This document shows, one piece after another, positions 8,887 to 18,464 of a DNA stretch of 50,256 nt (within the stretch, counting starts at the first letter, position 1; every line of letters starts with the position of its first letter). This DNA is from an uncultured Verrucomicrobia subdivision 3 bacterium (GTDB taxonomy: Bacteria; Verrucomicrobiota; Verrucomicrobiia; Limisphaerales; UBA11358). Location of the stretch: positions 1 through 50,256 of the forward strand of contig CAIXFY010000021.1 in NCBI GenBank assembly GCA_903918885.1, in the 5' to 3' direction. A program made the position numbers and the translations under genes. The notes beneath the pieces are model-generated. The model was not told where the DNA came from and made no database searches. It saw nothing but the letters and a program-made list of their open reading frames with translations.

Positions 8887-11800
8887 TCATTTTTGGTCGA
8901 GGCATTGGCGAATCGCTTTCGTCAAAGTTTGGGGCAGATAAGGTTTCTGCAAATAGTTTAGATTCGCATCCAGCTTAAAATCCTTGCCAAGCGCCTCGGC
9001 GCCGTAACCGCTGGAGAAAATGACCTTGAGCTTGGGTCGATCCGTCCAGAGTTTCTCGGCCAGTTCACGGCCGTTCGTGCCGCCGGGCATGATGACGTCG
9101 GTGAACACAAGGTCGATTTGGTTTCGGTATTCGTCCCAAAGTTTGAGCGCGTTCGCCGCGTCGATGGCCTCAAACACGCGATAGCCGTTGCGTCGGAGTT
9201 CGCGCGTGACGTAATCGCGCAGGTCGCGTTCGTCCTCGACCACGAGAATAGTTTCCGTGCCGCCGCGTTGACGGAATTGTGTGTCAGCTGTTTCCGGAAT
9301 AGCGGCTGGCAGATTGCTGGCGGGCAAAAAGATGCTGAAAGTCGTCCCATGGTTAACCTGGCTTTGAACTTCAACCCAGCCTTGATGCTGTTTGACAATG
9401 CCAAACACCGTGGCCAAGCCAAGACCCGTGCCTTTGCCGAGTTCCTTGGTCGTGAAAAACGGCTCAAAAATACGCACCAGATTTTCTGGCGGAATACCGG
9501 AACCGGTATCGGTGTGGCTGATGCAAATAAATTTCCCCGGCCGTGCCTCGGCCACGCGGTTGACATATTTCTCGTCAATGTTCCGCGCCGTGACGCGGAT
9601 GATGAGCTGCCCGCCTTTGGGCATGGCGTCCCGGGAATTCACGGCGAGGTTCAGCATGATTTGTTCAACCATGCCCGGATCCGCCTCGACGATAGCGGGT
9701 TCGCCGCCGCAATTGATTTGCAGGGAAACATCCTCACCAAGCAAACGCGTAAGCATCTCGGACATGTGATTGACCAGCTGATTGAGGTCGATGGCGCGCG
9801 GATTGGCGATTTGTTTGCGGCCAAACGCGAGCAGTTGACGTGTCAAACCAGCGGCGCGTTCGGATGCCTGTTTGATTTGCTGGGCAGAAACAATCGCCTT
9901 GGAATCCAAAGTCTGCATCGTCAGCAACGTGGCGTGACCAAGAATGACGGTAAGAATGTTGTTGAAATCGTGCGCGATACCGCCCGCAAGCCGGCCAATG
10001 GCTTCCATTTTTTGCGATTGGCGCAATTGTTCTTCCAAACTTTTTTGGGCGGAAACATCGCGAAACAAACTCAACAGCAACCGCGGTTTTCCACCAGATT
10101 CAACAAATGAATCAGTGATTTCAAAGGCGACTGGACGGCCATCGTGCAGCACAAATTCTTTGACCCGCTTCTTCTGCGGCCGACCAGACTGAAAATTTTC
10201 AAAGTGAGCCTTGAGTAATTTTTCCCAATCAATGTTGGAATCGTAAATGACGGTAAAAGGTTTACCTTCAAGCCGAGCGGACGGCAGACCGACCAATTTT
10301 GAAAAGGCTTCGTTGACGGCGACCGTCGTGCCGCTCTGATCCGTCAGGCGCATGCCGTCCACGGAATTTTCCCATACCGATCGGAACAATGTCTCGGAAC
10401 TGCGCAAGGCCATTTCGGAGGCGCGACGCTCGGTAATGTCGCGGACGTGAAACAGCAGCGCCGGCTGGGCTTCAAATTGCACCCGCACCACCCGTATTTC
10501 CACCGGCACCACCTTGCCGCCGGAGTGAAGACTTTCGCTTTCGATGGTCGAAAGGTGCTGATTGGCCAGCCGGTGAAAATCCGCGCGCGCCTGTTCTCGC
10601 CGAGCCAGCGGCACTAGATCTTCCACGGCATTTTTCCCGATTAATTCTTCCCGCATCAGCCCGTGCAATTTGCAGGCGGCCAGATTGACATCAAGCACGT
10701 TGCCCTGCAAATCCTCGACAAAAATGGCATCCGGAGAATTCTCAAATAGCTCGCGAAACCTTCGCTGGGTGTGCACCAATTCTTCCTCGGCACGGATGCG
10801 CTCCAGCGCGCCGCTGCACTGGTCGGCCAGCGTCTCCAACGTCCGCAAATCATGCTCCACATAACTGCCAGCCTTATGACTCTGGATGAACAAGACGCCG
10901 ATGACACTTTGCCCTTTGCGAATGGGAGCAATCATGGTGATGCCCGCCGCCTCGCCCGTTTCCGCTGCCGAAACAATTTCCGCGCCGCGATTGATCACCC
11001 GCCGCACCAGAGCATTGGCTGTTTTGGGCTGGAGTGAAGCCGGAATCTCCACCCGCTTACCTTCGATGGTGGTGATGGTCATCAACGAAACCACCTGATC
11101 TTTTTCCGGCGAATATAAATCCAACGCAAAATCGTCCCAATGAAATAATTCATCTGCCGCCTCGTAAATGAACATCGCCGCCGCCGAAGCACTGGTGACC
11201 GCGCTTAAATTATGGCTCAACTTGGCAAACACCCCATTGCGATGCATCGTCTGTCGTCGCGAGGTCACATCGGTCGCCATGGCCAAAGCCGCCAGTCGAC
11301 CGTGATAGGCCAGTGGCGTCCAGATCACCTCCATGTCCATCGCCTGACCGTCCTTACGGCGATGCTGCCAGATAACCCCTTGAGACTCGGGTTCCACCAC
11401 TGGAAGGTTATGCGGCCGCTCGCGAGCCTGAACGCGCAAATCCGACAGCGTCATGGATAAAAATTCTTCGCGCGAAAAACCGTAATGCCACATCGCCGCC
11501 TCATTGACTTCCAATATGGTCAGTTTTTCCAAATCGAAAACCCACATCGGATGCGGATTCCCTTGAAACAACAAGCGATAATGCTTTTCACTTTGCCGCA
11601 AATCACTCTCCGCCAGCTCCCGGCGTTTCCGTTCGACCGACTCGGAAATCGCCCGTCTGATAGAAGATGGCAAACGCTCGCGGTTTTGCTTCAGGACATA
11701 ATCGGTGGCTCCTGCTTTGAGGCTCTCGATGGCGGCGAGTTCGCCAATCGTGCCGGACATCAGGATGAAGGGAAGGCCGGGGGATTTTTCGCGGACGATT

Positions 11801-12015
11801 TTTAATGCGTCCAACCCGGTGAAATCCGGCAGCCGGTAATCCGCCAGAATCAAATCCCAACTTTTATCCGCAATCGAAAACGCGCGGAGGAAATCCTGCT
11901 TGTTGGTTACCAGACAAATCTCCACCGCCAAACCTTCCGCCGCCAGTTGATCGCGGACCAATTGCGAGTCCGCCGGATTGTCTTCCAGATGCAAAATGCG
12001 GAGCGTTTGGTTCAT
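8887..12015 (-). CDS. hybrid sensor histidine kinase with N- and C-terminal receiver domains
   Basis: A 1042-aa cytoplasmic two-component protein; no membrane helices are seen. The order is: receiver domain (about 1-125, phospho-acceptor D59 in ADYRLPD), PAS (about 140-260), GAF (about 270-425), two PAS domains (about 430-545 and 555-665), and a dimerisation/phospho-acceptor domain with H682 in [14 protein letters not shown]. Then come HATPase (N-box [32 protein letters not shown]) and a second receiver (about 925-1042, D973 in FTDVIMPGG). The HDFNN box and terminal receiver are typical of NtrB-like hybrid kinases. No cognate regulator gene lies nearby, so output is probably through a separate protein. 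The stop lies 22 nt from the rpe start. Confidence 0.93.
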   Translation of the reverse strand: MNQTLRILHLEDNPADSQLVRDQLAAEGLAVEICLVTNKQDFLRAFSIADKSWDLILADYRLPDFTGLDALKIVREKSPGLPFILMSGTIGELAAIESLKAGATDYVLKQNRERLPSSIRRAISESVERKRRELAESDLRQSEKHYRLLFQGNPHPMWVFDLEKLTILEVNEAAMWHYGFSREEFLSMTLSDLRVQARERPHNLPVVEPESQGVIWQHRRKDGQAMDMEVIWTPLAYHGRLAALAMATDVTSRRQTMHRNGVFAKLSHNLSAVTSASAAAMFIYEAADELFHWDDFALDLYSPEKDQVVSLMTITTIEGKRVEIPASLQPKTANALVRRVINRGAEIVSAAETGEAAGITMIAPIRKGQSVIGVLFIQSHKAGSYVEHDLRTLETLADQCSGALERIRAEEELVHTQRRFRELFENSPDAIFVEDLQGNVLDVNLAACKLHGLMREELIGKNAVEDLVPLARREQARADFHRLANQHLSTIESESLHSGGKVVPVEIRVVRVQFEAQPALLFHVRDITERRASEMALRSSETLFRSVWENSVDGMRLTDQSGTTVAVNEAFSKLVGLPSARLEGKPFTVIYDSNIDWEKLLKAHFENFQSGRPQKKRVKEFVLHDGRPVAFEITDSFVESGGKPRLLLSLFRDVSAQKSLEEQLRQSQKMEAIGRLAGGIAHDFNNILTVILGHATLLTMQTLDSKAIVSAQQIKQASERAAGLTRQLLAFGRKQIANPRAIDLNQLVNHMSEMLTRLLGEDVSLQINCGGEPAIVEADPGMVEQIMLNLAVNSRDAMPKGGQLIIRVTARNIDEKYVNRVAEARPGKFICISHTDTGSGIPPENLVRIFEPFFTTKELGKGTGLGLATVFGIVKQHQGWVEVQSQVNHGTTFSIFLPASNLPAAIPETADTQFRQRGGTETILVVEDERDLRDYVTRELRRNGYRVFEAIDAANALKLWDEYRNQIDLVFTDVIMPGGTNGRELAEKLWTDRPKLKVIFSSGYGAEALGKDFKLDANLNYLQKPYLPQTLTKAIRQCLDQK

Positions 12016-12102
12016 CGGCTGATTTTCTTATTCGGAAAAAGCTCCGCACAAACAACCAGCCCGCCGCCCAAAAGTAAAGCGGGATGAAAATCTTTTTCAC
12101 CG

Positions 12103-12130
12103 TTGACATTCCGCCGCATTTTATTAGGCT
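12103..12130 (+). promoter_or_regulatory. candidate promoter of rpsT
   Basis: A perfect -35 hexamer TTGACA (12103-12108) is followed after 16 nt by TAGGCT (12125-12130) as a weak -10, ending 32 nt before the rpsT ATG. The alternative TATTAG at 12122 gives a shorter spacer. No Shine-Dalgarno is visible before the ATG. Confidence 0.45.
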
Positions 12131-12162
12131 CTGCGGCTCTTTAGAAAACAATTAACGAATCT

Positions 12163-12423
12163 ATGCCGAATACGAAGTCAGCCGAACGCCGCATGCGCAA
12201 CAGCGCCCGCAAAAACCTCCAGAACAGCAGCGTCAAATCCAAACTGCGCCGCCTGGACAAGCATTTCCGCGCCGCCGTGACCGCTGGCAAAAAAGATGAC
12301 GCCGCCAAACTCCTTGCCGGCGTCCATTCGGCTTACGACAAGGCTGTCAAAGTCGGCGCCATCTCCCGCCCAACCGCCAACCGCAAAAAATCGCGTTTGG
12401 CCCTCTCGCTCAAGGCGAAATAA
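12163..12423 (+). CDS. rpsT: 30S ribosomal protein S20
   Basis: A small basic protein of 86 aa that binds 16S rRNA in the small subunit. The N-terminus MPNTKSAERRMRNSARKN, the central KSKLRR and the end ISRPTANRKKSRLALSLK match the family along its whole length. The gene stands alone on the plus strand with its own TTGACA-type promoter, diverging from the histidine kinase gene, which starts about 150 nt away. Confidence 0.96.
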   Translation: MPNTKSAERRMRNSARKNLQNSSVKSKLRRLDKHFRAAVTAGKKDDAAKLLAGVHSAYDKAVKVGAISRPTANRKKSRLALSLKAK

Positions 12424-12557
12424 GCGGCGGCGTATTCCCGCCCCGGCTTCAGTCACCGCTGCCCGCACGGATAAACTCCGCTGCGGCTTTGGTTCAATGG
12501 AAATTTTTTTGGCGCGCAAACTTTGTTTTTACGCCGCCTCTGCCATCATCTCCGACC

Positions 12558-13793
12558 GTGTTTAGGACGCTGCGCAACGCCGAATACGCCGAGCTGATGA
12601 TTTTGTTTTTCATCCAGGCGTCCGCCATGGGCGCGTGGTTCGTGCCACTCGGAACCATCCTCGACGCGCACGGGCTGCACTCCCTCAAGCCCTACGCCTA
12701 CGGCTCCTCCGCCGTCGCCGCCTTCATCTCGCCGCTGATTTTCGGCGCGATGGCCGACCGCCATGCGCCGCCCGCGCTCGTGCTGCGCGGGCTTGCACTC
12801 GCCACCGCCGTGATGCTCGCGGTCATCGCTACCGCCATCAACTTCGGCTGGAACCACTGGCTGTTGCTCGGCCTGATTCAGATTTTCTACCTGTTTTATT
12901 CGCCCACCTTCAGCATTTCCACCGCGCTCGTATTCGCCCGGCTGCGCGACGCCAAGAAGGAATTCGGTCCCATCCGCGCCATGGCCACCATCGGCTGGAT
13001 GGCCGGCGCCATTCTCGTGAGCCTGCTCGGCTTTGACCGCTCGGCGCTCGCGGGCTATGTCGGCGTGGTGATTTGGCTGACCGTCGCGGGCTTCACCTTC
13101 TGGCTGCCAAAACTGGAAATGCCCGCCGCCTCCGAAAAACTTTCCTGGCACGAACGCCTTGGCCTCGACGCCTTGAGCCTTTTGAAAAAACGCGAAATCC
13201 GCGTCGTGTTCCTCACCACCACGCTGTTCAACATTCCCCTCTCCGGTTTTTATCCCTACGCGCCGGCGCATCTGCACGACCTCGGGTTCACGCACACGAG
13301 CGCCTGGGTGACGCTCGGGCAATCAACGGAAATCATCTCCATGTTCGCCCTCGGCTGGCTGCTGTTGAAATACCGGATGAAATGGATTTTCCTCGCCGGC
13401 CTCGGCTTCGGCGTAGCGCGGTTCGCCATCAGCGCGTTGGACACCAAGTCCGCCCTGCTCCTCGGCATCACCCTGCACGGCGCATCGTTCGTGCTCGTCT
13501 TCATCACCGCGCAGATTTTTCTGGATCAGAACATCGACCCCGCGTGGCGTTCACGCGCGCAGGCGTTGATGACGCTGATGAACGGCGGCATCGGCAACCT
13601 CATCGGCTACCTCGGCGTCGGTTGGTGGTTCGACGCCTGCTCGCATTCCAGTCGCACGCATTGGTCCTGGTTTTGGGGCGGCCTCGCAACCCTCGTTTCC
13701 GGCGTGCTGGTTTATTTTCTCATCGCCTATCGCGAGAAAAACAATTTGGCTAGGCCAGAACCGCTTCAATCCGTAACAGTTCTTCCGCGCTGA
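12558..13793 (+). CDS. MFS transporter of the nucleoside:H+ symporter type
   Basis: A membrane transporter of about 411 aa with some twelve hydrophobic segments. The opening segment (MILFFIQASAMGAWFVPLG), FGAMADRHAPP and the region FSISTALVFARL followed by FGPIRAMATIGWM are characteristic of the NupG/XapB-like branch, so nucleosides are the likely substrate; this is inference. The GTG at 12558 (reading MFRTLRNAEYAELM) is preferred to the upstream ATG at 12489, whose first 23 codons are not family-like. The 3' end overlaps the convergent aldo/keto reductase gene by 44 nt. Confidence 0.82.
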   Translation: MFRTLRNAEYAELMILFFIQASAMGAWFVPLGTILDAHGLHSLKPYAYGSSAVAAFISPLIFGAMADRHAPPALVLRGLALATAVMLAVIATAINFGWNHWLLLGLIQIFYLFYSPTFSISTALVFARLRDAKKEFGPIRAMATIGWMAGAILVSLLGFDRSALAGYVGVVIWLTVAGFTFWLPKLEMPAASEKLSWHERLGLDALSLLKKREIRVVFLTTTLFNIPLSGFYPYAPAHLHDLGFTHTSAWVTLGQSTEIISMFALGWLLLKYRMKWIFLAGLGFGVARFAISALDTKSALLLGITLHGASFVLVFITAQIFLDQNIDPAWRSRAQALMTLMNGGIGNLIGYLGVGWWFDACSHSSRTHWSWFWGGLATLVSGVLVYFLIAYREKNNLARPEPLQSVTVLPR

Positions 13794-14737
13794 AATTTAA
13801 ATTTTTCACCGTGCCCACGCAATCGTCCACTTGCGATACCTTGCTCGCGCCAATGAGTGCGCTCGTCACCACCTTGTGCCGCAACACCCACGCCAGCGCC
13901 ATCTGCGCCAGCGTCTGCCCGCGCGCGTGCGCGAGGTCGTTGAGTTTTTTTGTCTTCGCCAAAACCGCATCGGTGATGTCGGCTGGACGCAGAAAACGCG
14001 GATCATGACCGGCGCGGGAATCGGCGGGAATCCCTTTGAAATAACGGTCGGTCAAAATACCTTTTGCCAGTGGCGAGAATACCGTCGCGCCGATACCTTC
14101 GCGTTCCAGCGTCGCAAGCAGTTCCGGTTCCACCCAACGATCAAGCATTGAATAGCGCGCTTGATGAATAAGGCACGGCACGCCCAGCTCGCGCAGAATT
14201 TTCGCCGCACGCGCCGTCTCGGCGGCGGGATAATTTGAGATGCCCGCATAAAGCGCCTTGCCGCTTTTCACCGCATGGGCGACGGCCCCGAGCGTTTCTT
14301 CGAGCGGCGTCTCCGGGTCGAAGCGATGGGAATAAAAGATGTCCACATACTCCAGCCCCATCCGCTTGAGCGATTGGTCGAGCGACGCCAGAAGATATTT
14401 GCGCGAACCCCATTCGCCGTAAGGCCCCGGCCACATGTAATAGCCGGCCTTCGTGGTTATGATAAGTTCGTCGCGCCACGGACGCAAATCGTCGCGGAGG
14501 ATTTTACCGAACGTGGTTTCCGCCGCTCCGTCCGGCGGGCCGTAATTGTTCGCGAGGTCGAAACAGGTGATGCCGAGATCAAACGCCCGCAGCGCGATGG
14601 CGCGCGTTCGCGTAATCGTCCTGCGCGCCGAAGTTGTGCCAGAGGCCGAGCGACAGCAGCGGAAGTTTCAACCCCGACCGGCCGCACCGGCGGTAAAAGT
14701 TTTTATCGTCGTAGCGCGTGGCGGCGGGTGAATACAT
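13750..14737 (-). pseudogene. aldo/keto reductase (YghZ-like), frameshifted
   Basis: An NADPH-dependent oxidoreductase close to the L-glyceraldehyde 3-phosphate reductase branch. The N-terminal part starts at the ATG at 14737 (MYSPAATRYDDKNFYRRCG) and runs to NFGAQDDYANAR. The rest (AIALRAFDLGITCFDLANNY with the catalytic Tyr, ELIITTKAGYYMWPGPYGEW, YVDIFYSHRFDPETP, SPLAKGILTDRYF) is in another frame. Two bases missing from the GCGCGC run at about 14598-14607 explain the shift. The restored product would be about 329 aa, the usual length. The gene begins 3 nt after the purB stop. It converges on and overlaps the MFS gene. A sequencing error in a GC repeat is a real alternative to true inactivation. 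Confidence 0.85.
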
Positions 14738-14740
14738 AAA

Positions 14741-16078
14741 TCATTTCAGACCGAGCTTCTTGAACCGGTTGTTCACCTCTTTGAAATGAAAATCAAGCGA
14801 ACAAATTTTTTCCAGTTCGCCCGCCTTGAAAAGTTTTGCCACCGTGGCGTCCAGCTTCAACTGCTCTACGAAATCGGCATCATCGCGGCCGGCGTGTTTC
14901 ACTTCCCACGTTTTCATCGCGGCGTCCTGGCAAATCTTGTAAGCGGCTTCGCGCGTAAGGCCTTTCTTGATGAGCGCGAGCAAAATGGTTTGCGAATTCC
15001 ACATGCCTAGGCTCAAGCCGAGATTCTTCTTCATGTTCGCCGGATAAACGACGATGCCGTCCATTAGCCGCGTGAGCAGACCGAACATGTAATCCAGCAG
15101 CGTGCAGGAATCGGGGAAAATAATCCGCTCGACGGATGAATGCGAAATGTCGCGCTCATGCCACAGCGCCACGTTTTCGAGCGACGCCATCGCGTTGCCG
15201 CGCAACACGCGCGCGAGGCCGGTGAGGCGTTCCCAAGTAATCGGGTTGCGCTTGTGCGGCATGGCGCTGCTGCCTTTTTGGCCTTTGGTGAACGGCTCTT
15301 CCGCTTCCAAAACTTCCGTGCGTTGCAGATGACGGAATTCGACGGCCCAACGTTCGATGCTCGCGCCGACGAGCGCCATCGCGAGTTGAAACTCGGCGTG
15401 AATGTCGCGCTGCACAACTTGCGTGGCGATGGGCGCGGGCGCGATGCCCAGTTGCTTGCAGACGAACGCCTCAACGCGCGGCGACAAGTGGGCACTTGTT
15501 CCAACTGCGCCGGAAATCTTGCCGACGGCGACAACATCGCGGACGGATTCAATCCGACGCAACGCGCGGACAAACTCATCGTGCATCAGTGCCATTTTCA
15601 AACCGAAGGTCGTCGGTTCGCCGTGAATACCGTGACTGCGGCCCATGCACGGCGTGAACTTGTGTTCCTTCGCGCGGCGGGCGATGACAGGCAGCACCGC
15701 CTTCACGTCGGCGATGAGAATGTCCGCGCTCTGCATCATTTGCACGGCGTAGCAGGTGTCGCCCACGTCGCTGCTCGTCAGGCCGAAATGAAACCAGCGG
15801 CTGGCGTTGTCGTTGATGGCCTCGGCGACGGCGGTGGTGAAGCCGATGACGTCGTGGTTGAGAACTTTTTCCAGTTCTTTTTGACGCGCGACGAGACCGG
15901 GCAGATCAGCGAACCATTTATCGCAGCCAGCTTTAATCTTCGCGAAATCTTTGGCGGGAACAATTTTCTCCTTCACTAACGCTTCGCTGGCGAGCAGTTC
16001 GATTTGCAGCCAAATCTTAAGCTTGTTCTCGTCCGTCCAAATCGCCCGCATCTCGGGGCGCGAGTAGCGCGTAATCAT
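14741..16078 (-). CDS. purB: adenylosuccinate lyase
   Basis: Catalyses two fumarate-releasing steps of purine synthesis (SAICAR to AICAR, adenylosuccinate to AMP). The 445-aa protein starts MITRYSRPEMRAIW, has the HDVIGF segment, the substrate-binding SSDVGDT and PCMGRSHGIHGEP, and the superfamily signature GSSAMPHKRNPI with its flexible catalytic loop. Length fits the bacterial PurB form. It lies 53 nt downstream of the EamA gene and 3 nt upstream of the aldo/keto reductase. Confidence 0.96.
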   Translation of the reverse strand: MITRYSRPEMRAIWTDENKLKIWLQIELLASEALVKEKIVPAKDFAKIKAGCDKWFADLPGLVARQKELEKVLNHDVIGFTTAVAEAINDNASRWFHFGLTSSDVGDTCYAVQMMQSADILIADVKAVLPVIARRAKEHKFTPCMGRSHGIHGEPTTFGLKMALMHDEFVRALRRIESVRDVVAVGKISGAVGTSAHLSPRVEAFVCKQLGIAPAPIATQVVQRDIHAEFQLAMALVGASIERWAVEFRHLQRTEVLEAEEPFTKGQKGSSAMPHKRNPITWERLTGLARVLRGNAMASLENVALWHERDISHSSVERIIFPDSCTLLDYMFGLLTRLMDGIVVYPANMKKNLGLSLGMWNSQTILLALIKKGLTREAAYKICQDAAMKTWEVKHAGRDDADFVEQLKLDATVAKLFKAGELEKICSLDFHFKEVNNRFKKLGLK

Positions 16079-16131
16079 GTTTCAATTAAAACGCAAACCG
16101 GCGGAATAAAAAAGGCGGAAGTGCGGGTGGC

Positions 16132-17121
16132 TCACGATTTCGCCGCGCGCGGTTCCAGCCAGCGGGATTGCAGCAGGATGTTCGCCGCCGTGATTAACCC
16201 GCCACCCACGAGCAGGCGCGCGGTCAAAGTTTCATTCGCGTATTGGATGCCGGCCCATTGCGAAAAAATCGCCGGCAGAAACAGCGCCATCAGACTCGCG
16301 AACACCGGCTCCGCGCAATAAATCAAACCCGCCTCCGTCGCCGTCACGAACCGTTGCCAGGTGTTCATCAGAACAAACGCGGCCAGCGTGCAAAACAAGG
16401 TGATGATGCCCAGAAAAACGCACGCGGCCGGCGATTCATACGCGCGCCACAGCGCGGAGGCGTCCGGCGCGGTGAACCACGCCAGTGGCACGCTCACCAG
16501 CGCCGTGCCGAGCAGCATCACGGTCGTAAAAACCAGCGGACGGTTCGCCGCGTAGCGCGCGTGGCCGAGGCTCAAAATCTGTCCGGCGAACAGCAGCGAC
16601 GCCAGCAGCGTCTCGATTTCGCCGCGACCGAGGTTGAGCGAATGCCGGTTCACACCCGCCAGCACGCCGACGCCAAACAACACCAGCGCCGTGCAGAAAA
16701 TAATTTTCCCCGTCGGCCAACGGCGGTTCGCCAGCGCCACCCAGACGGGAATGATCATGCAATAGCCCTGCGTGAGAAACGCCGAGGTCGAAGCGGAAGT
16801 GTAGGCCAACCCGTCCATCTGAAATAAAATCCCCGCGCCGCCGAAAACCGCGATGACCATCCCCTGCTCTATTTCCCGCCGCGTCACGGTTTTCACTTGC
16901 CGAAAAGTGAAGAGCAACAAAATCAATCCCGCCGCGCCGAAGCGATAGGTGACGCTAAGTGCGGTGAAAAACCAACTGCCATTTTGCGGCAACAAGTTTT
17001 GTTGCGTTAGCGCCAGCGCCTTCATCGCGGGAAAACTCAACGCCCAGCATGCGGTGCACAGCACCAGCATGCGGATGGCGCGCTGACGCTGACCGGTGGC
17101 GATGGCGGCGGCGGGATTCAA
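16132..17121 (-). CDS. EamA/DMT-family membrane transporter
   Basis: A 329-aa integral membrane protein with about ten hydrophobic segments arranged as two EamA-type halves. The first helix region reads LVLCTACWALSFPAMKAL, and the segment LAYTSASTSAFLTQGYCMI is a typical first-half ending. Members export amino acids or metabolites; the substrate cannot be told. The ATG overlaps the rhomboid stop (ATGA). Confidence 0.85.
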   Translation of the reverse strand: MNPAAAIATGQRQRAIRMLVLCTACWALSFPAMKALALTQQNLLPQNGSWFFTALSVTYRFGAAGLILLLFTFRQVKTVTRREIEQGMVIAVFGGAGILFQMDGLAYTSASTSAFLTQGYCMIIPVWVALANRRWPTGKIIFCTALVLFGVGVLAGVNRHSLNLGRGEIETLLASLLFAGQILSLGHARYAANRPLVFTTVMLLGTALVSVPLAWFTAPDASALWRAYESPAACVFLGIITLFCTLAAFVLMNTWQRFVTATEAGLIYCAEPVFASLMALFLPAIFSQWAGIQYANETLTARLLVGGGLITAANILLQSRWLEPRAAKS

Positions 17122-18005
17122 GCGCGGGTGATGCGGTTGCGCGCGGTTTCGAGAATTTCGCGTTCGCGCGGCGTGAGGCTCTGGATGCCGTGCGCGGAAA
17201 TCTTGTCGAGGATGGGATCCACTTCGCTCGCGACAAAATCGGCGGGCTCCTTTTCCGGCAGCGGTTCAAGTTGAGTGCGACGCAGCGAGGACTTTTCTTT
17301 TTTCGCCGGCCGCAGTGCGCCGGTCAGCCGCGACCAATCGCCTTGCAAAATTTTCCGCACAAAAAACCAACCCATCGCCATGCCACCGAGATGCGCGGCG
17401 TTGGCCACATTGTCCATCGGAAAAACAATGCCAGCCACTGCCAGCACCGCTGAGATGATGAGCAAGGTTTGCGCTCGCAAATGCACCGGAATGACGAAGA
17501 AAATCAACATCGTCAGCTCGCGCCCTGGAAAAATCAGCGCAAATGCCGCGACTAGACCGAACGCGCACGCCGACGCGCCGACCACCGCGCCGCCAAACAA
17601 TTGCGGCCAGATGAGCGCGACGAGGATTTGAAATACGCCGCCGACGATGCCGCTGGAAAACATCAGCGCGAGAAATTTTTTGCCGCCGAGCAGCGCTTCC
17701 AGCTCGCGGCCGAAGGTGTAAATCGCCCAGCAGTTCAGGAACAGATGCCAGAAGCCGGCGTGCATGAATTGATAGGTGACGAGTTGCCAGACAAAGCCGT
17801 GCGCGATGCCGGGAACGCTCAAGGCGAGATAGTTGAAAACTCCGGCCTGCTCGGGAAAGAACCGAGTGACGAGGAGTTCCGCCAGAAACATCGCGGCGTA
17901 GGCGGCGAGGAGAACTACCGTCCACGACCAGCGCGGTTGAAAGCGCGGACGCCATGCGGAATCCCCATACTCCGGCTGGCGCATGTAGTCACGATCTTCA
18001 AGCAT
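17118..18005 (-). CDS. rhomboid-family intramembrane serine protease
   Basis: A 295-aa membrane protease that cleaves transmembrane substrates. After a short cytosolic N-terminus it has about six helices. The motif HAGFWHLFLNCWAIYTFG (oxyanion Asn), the nucleophile Ser145 in GASACAFG, and the catalytic His205 in NAAHLGGMAMGW form the rhomboid site. The C-terminal 75 residues are a soluble basic tail ending EREILETARNRITRA, a tail often seen in this phylum. The gene is followed by the EamA gene with a 4-nt overlap. Confidence 0.9.
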   Translation of the reverse strand: MLEDRDYMRQPEYGDSAWRPRFQPRWSWTVVLLAAYAAMFLAELLVTRFFPEQAGVFNYLALSVPGIAHGFVWQLVTYQFMHAGFWHLFLNCWAIYTFGRELEALLGGKKFLALMFSSGIVGGVFQILVALIWPQLFGGAVVGASACAFGLVAAFALIFPGRELTMLIFFVIPVHLRAQTLLIISAVLAVAGIVFPMDNVANAAHLGGMAMGWFFVRKILQGDWSRLTGALRPAKKEKSSLRRTQLEPLPEKEPADFVASEVDPILDKISAHGIQSLTPREREILETARNRITRA

Positions 18006-18024
18006 GAGAAACGATTGCGAAAAA

Positions 18025-18456
18025 TTACTGTTCTACCAAGCGGTAAAAGCGTTGCGCCGCGCCGGCAGCACTGTTGGTGACAGTGATTATGCCGCCCGTG
18101 CCGGCGACGGACGGCAGACTTTGCCAGCCGGAACCGAGGGCATTGAGGTATTGCACCGTATAGGTTTTGCCGGGTTCACTTTGGATGGAAACCAGAAAAT
18201 TAGTTCCCACTGTGCTGGGGCCAAACAGGATTGGCGGTGGCACAATCCAAAATCCGCCTTGAATGGAAAAACGTGCGCTGCTCGGCACGGCGGCGAGCGG
18301 CTGCGCGACGGTGCTGTCCAACCGGAAACGGGCGCTGGTGCTGGGTGTCGTGCCGCCGCCCGCCATCACGCTGCGGGTGATGGCGAAGCGCGGGCTGCTT
18401 TGGGCGAAAGCCGTTCCGTAAACGGAGAGTAGGATGAGGAAAAGAATGGTTTTCAT
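18025..18456 (-). CDS. secreted protein with C-terminal W..L..FYR module
   Basis: About 143 aa, function unknown. A clear Sec signal peptide (KTILFLILLSVYGTAFA) is followed by a segment containing ARFRLDSTVAQPLA and ARFSIQGGFW, of a type seen in many verrucomicrobial surface proteins. The C-terminal beta module YTVQYLNALGSGWQSL ends in FYRLVEQ. The ATG at 18456 is chosen because GAGG lies 6 nt upstream; a GTG at 18468 overlapping the previous stop is the alternative. It follows the S74 protein gene directly and is probably translated with it. Confidence 0.7.
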   Translation of the reverse strand: MKTILFLILLSVYGTAFAQSSPRFAITRSVMAGGGTTPSTSARFRLDSTVAQPLAAVPSSARFSIQGGFWIVPPPILFGPSTVGTNFLVSIQSEPGKTYTVQYLNALGSGWQSLPSVAGTGGIITVTNSAAGAAQRFYRLVEQ

Positions 18457-18464
18457 CCGTGGCC

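Noticed and set aside
12546-13322. Long minus-strand open frame opposite the MFS transporter
   Set aside because: Charged low-complexity shadow of a GC-rich gene; the plus strand codes a clear membrane transporter.
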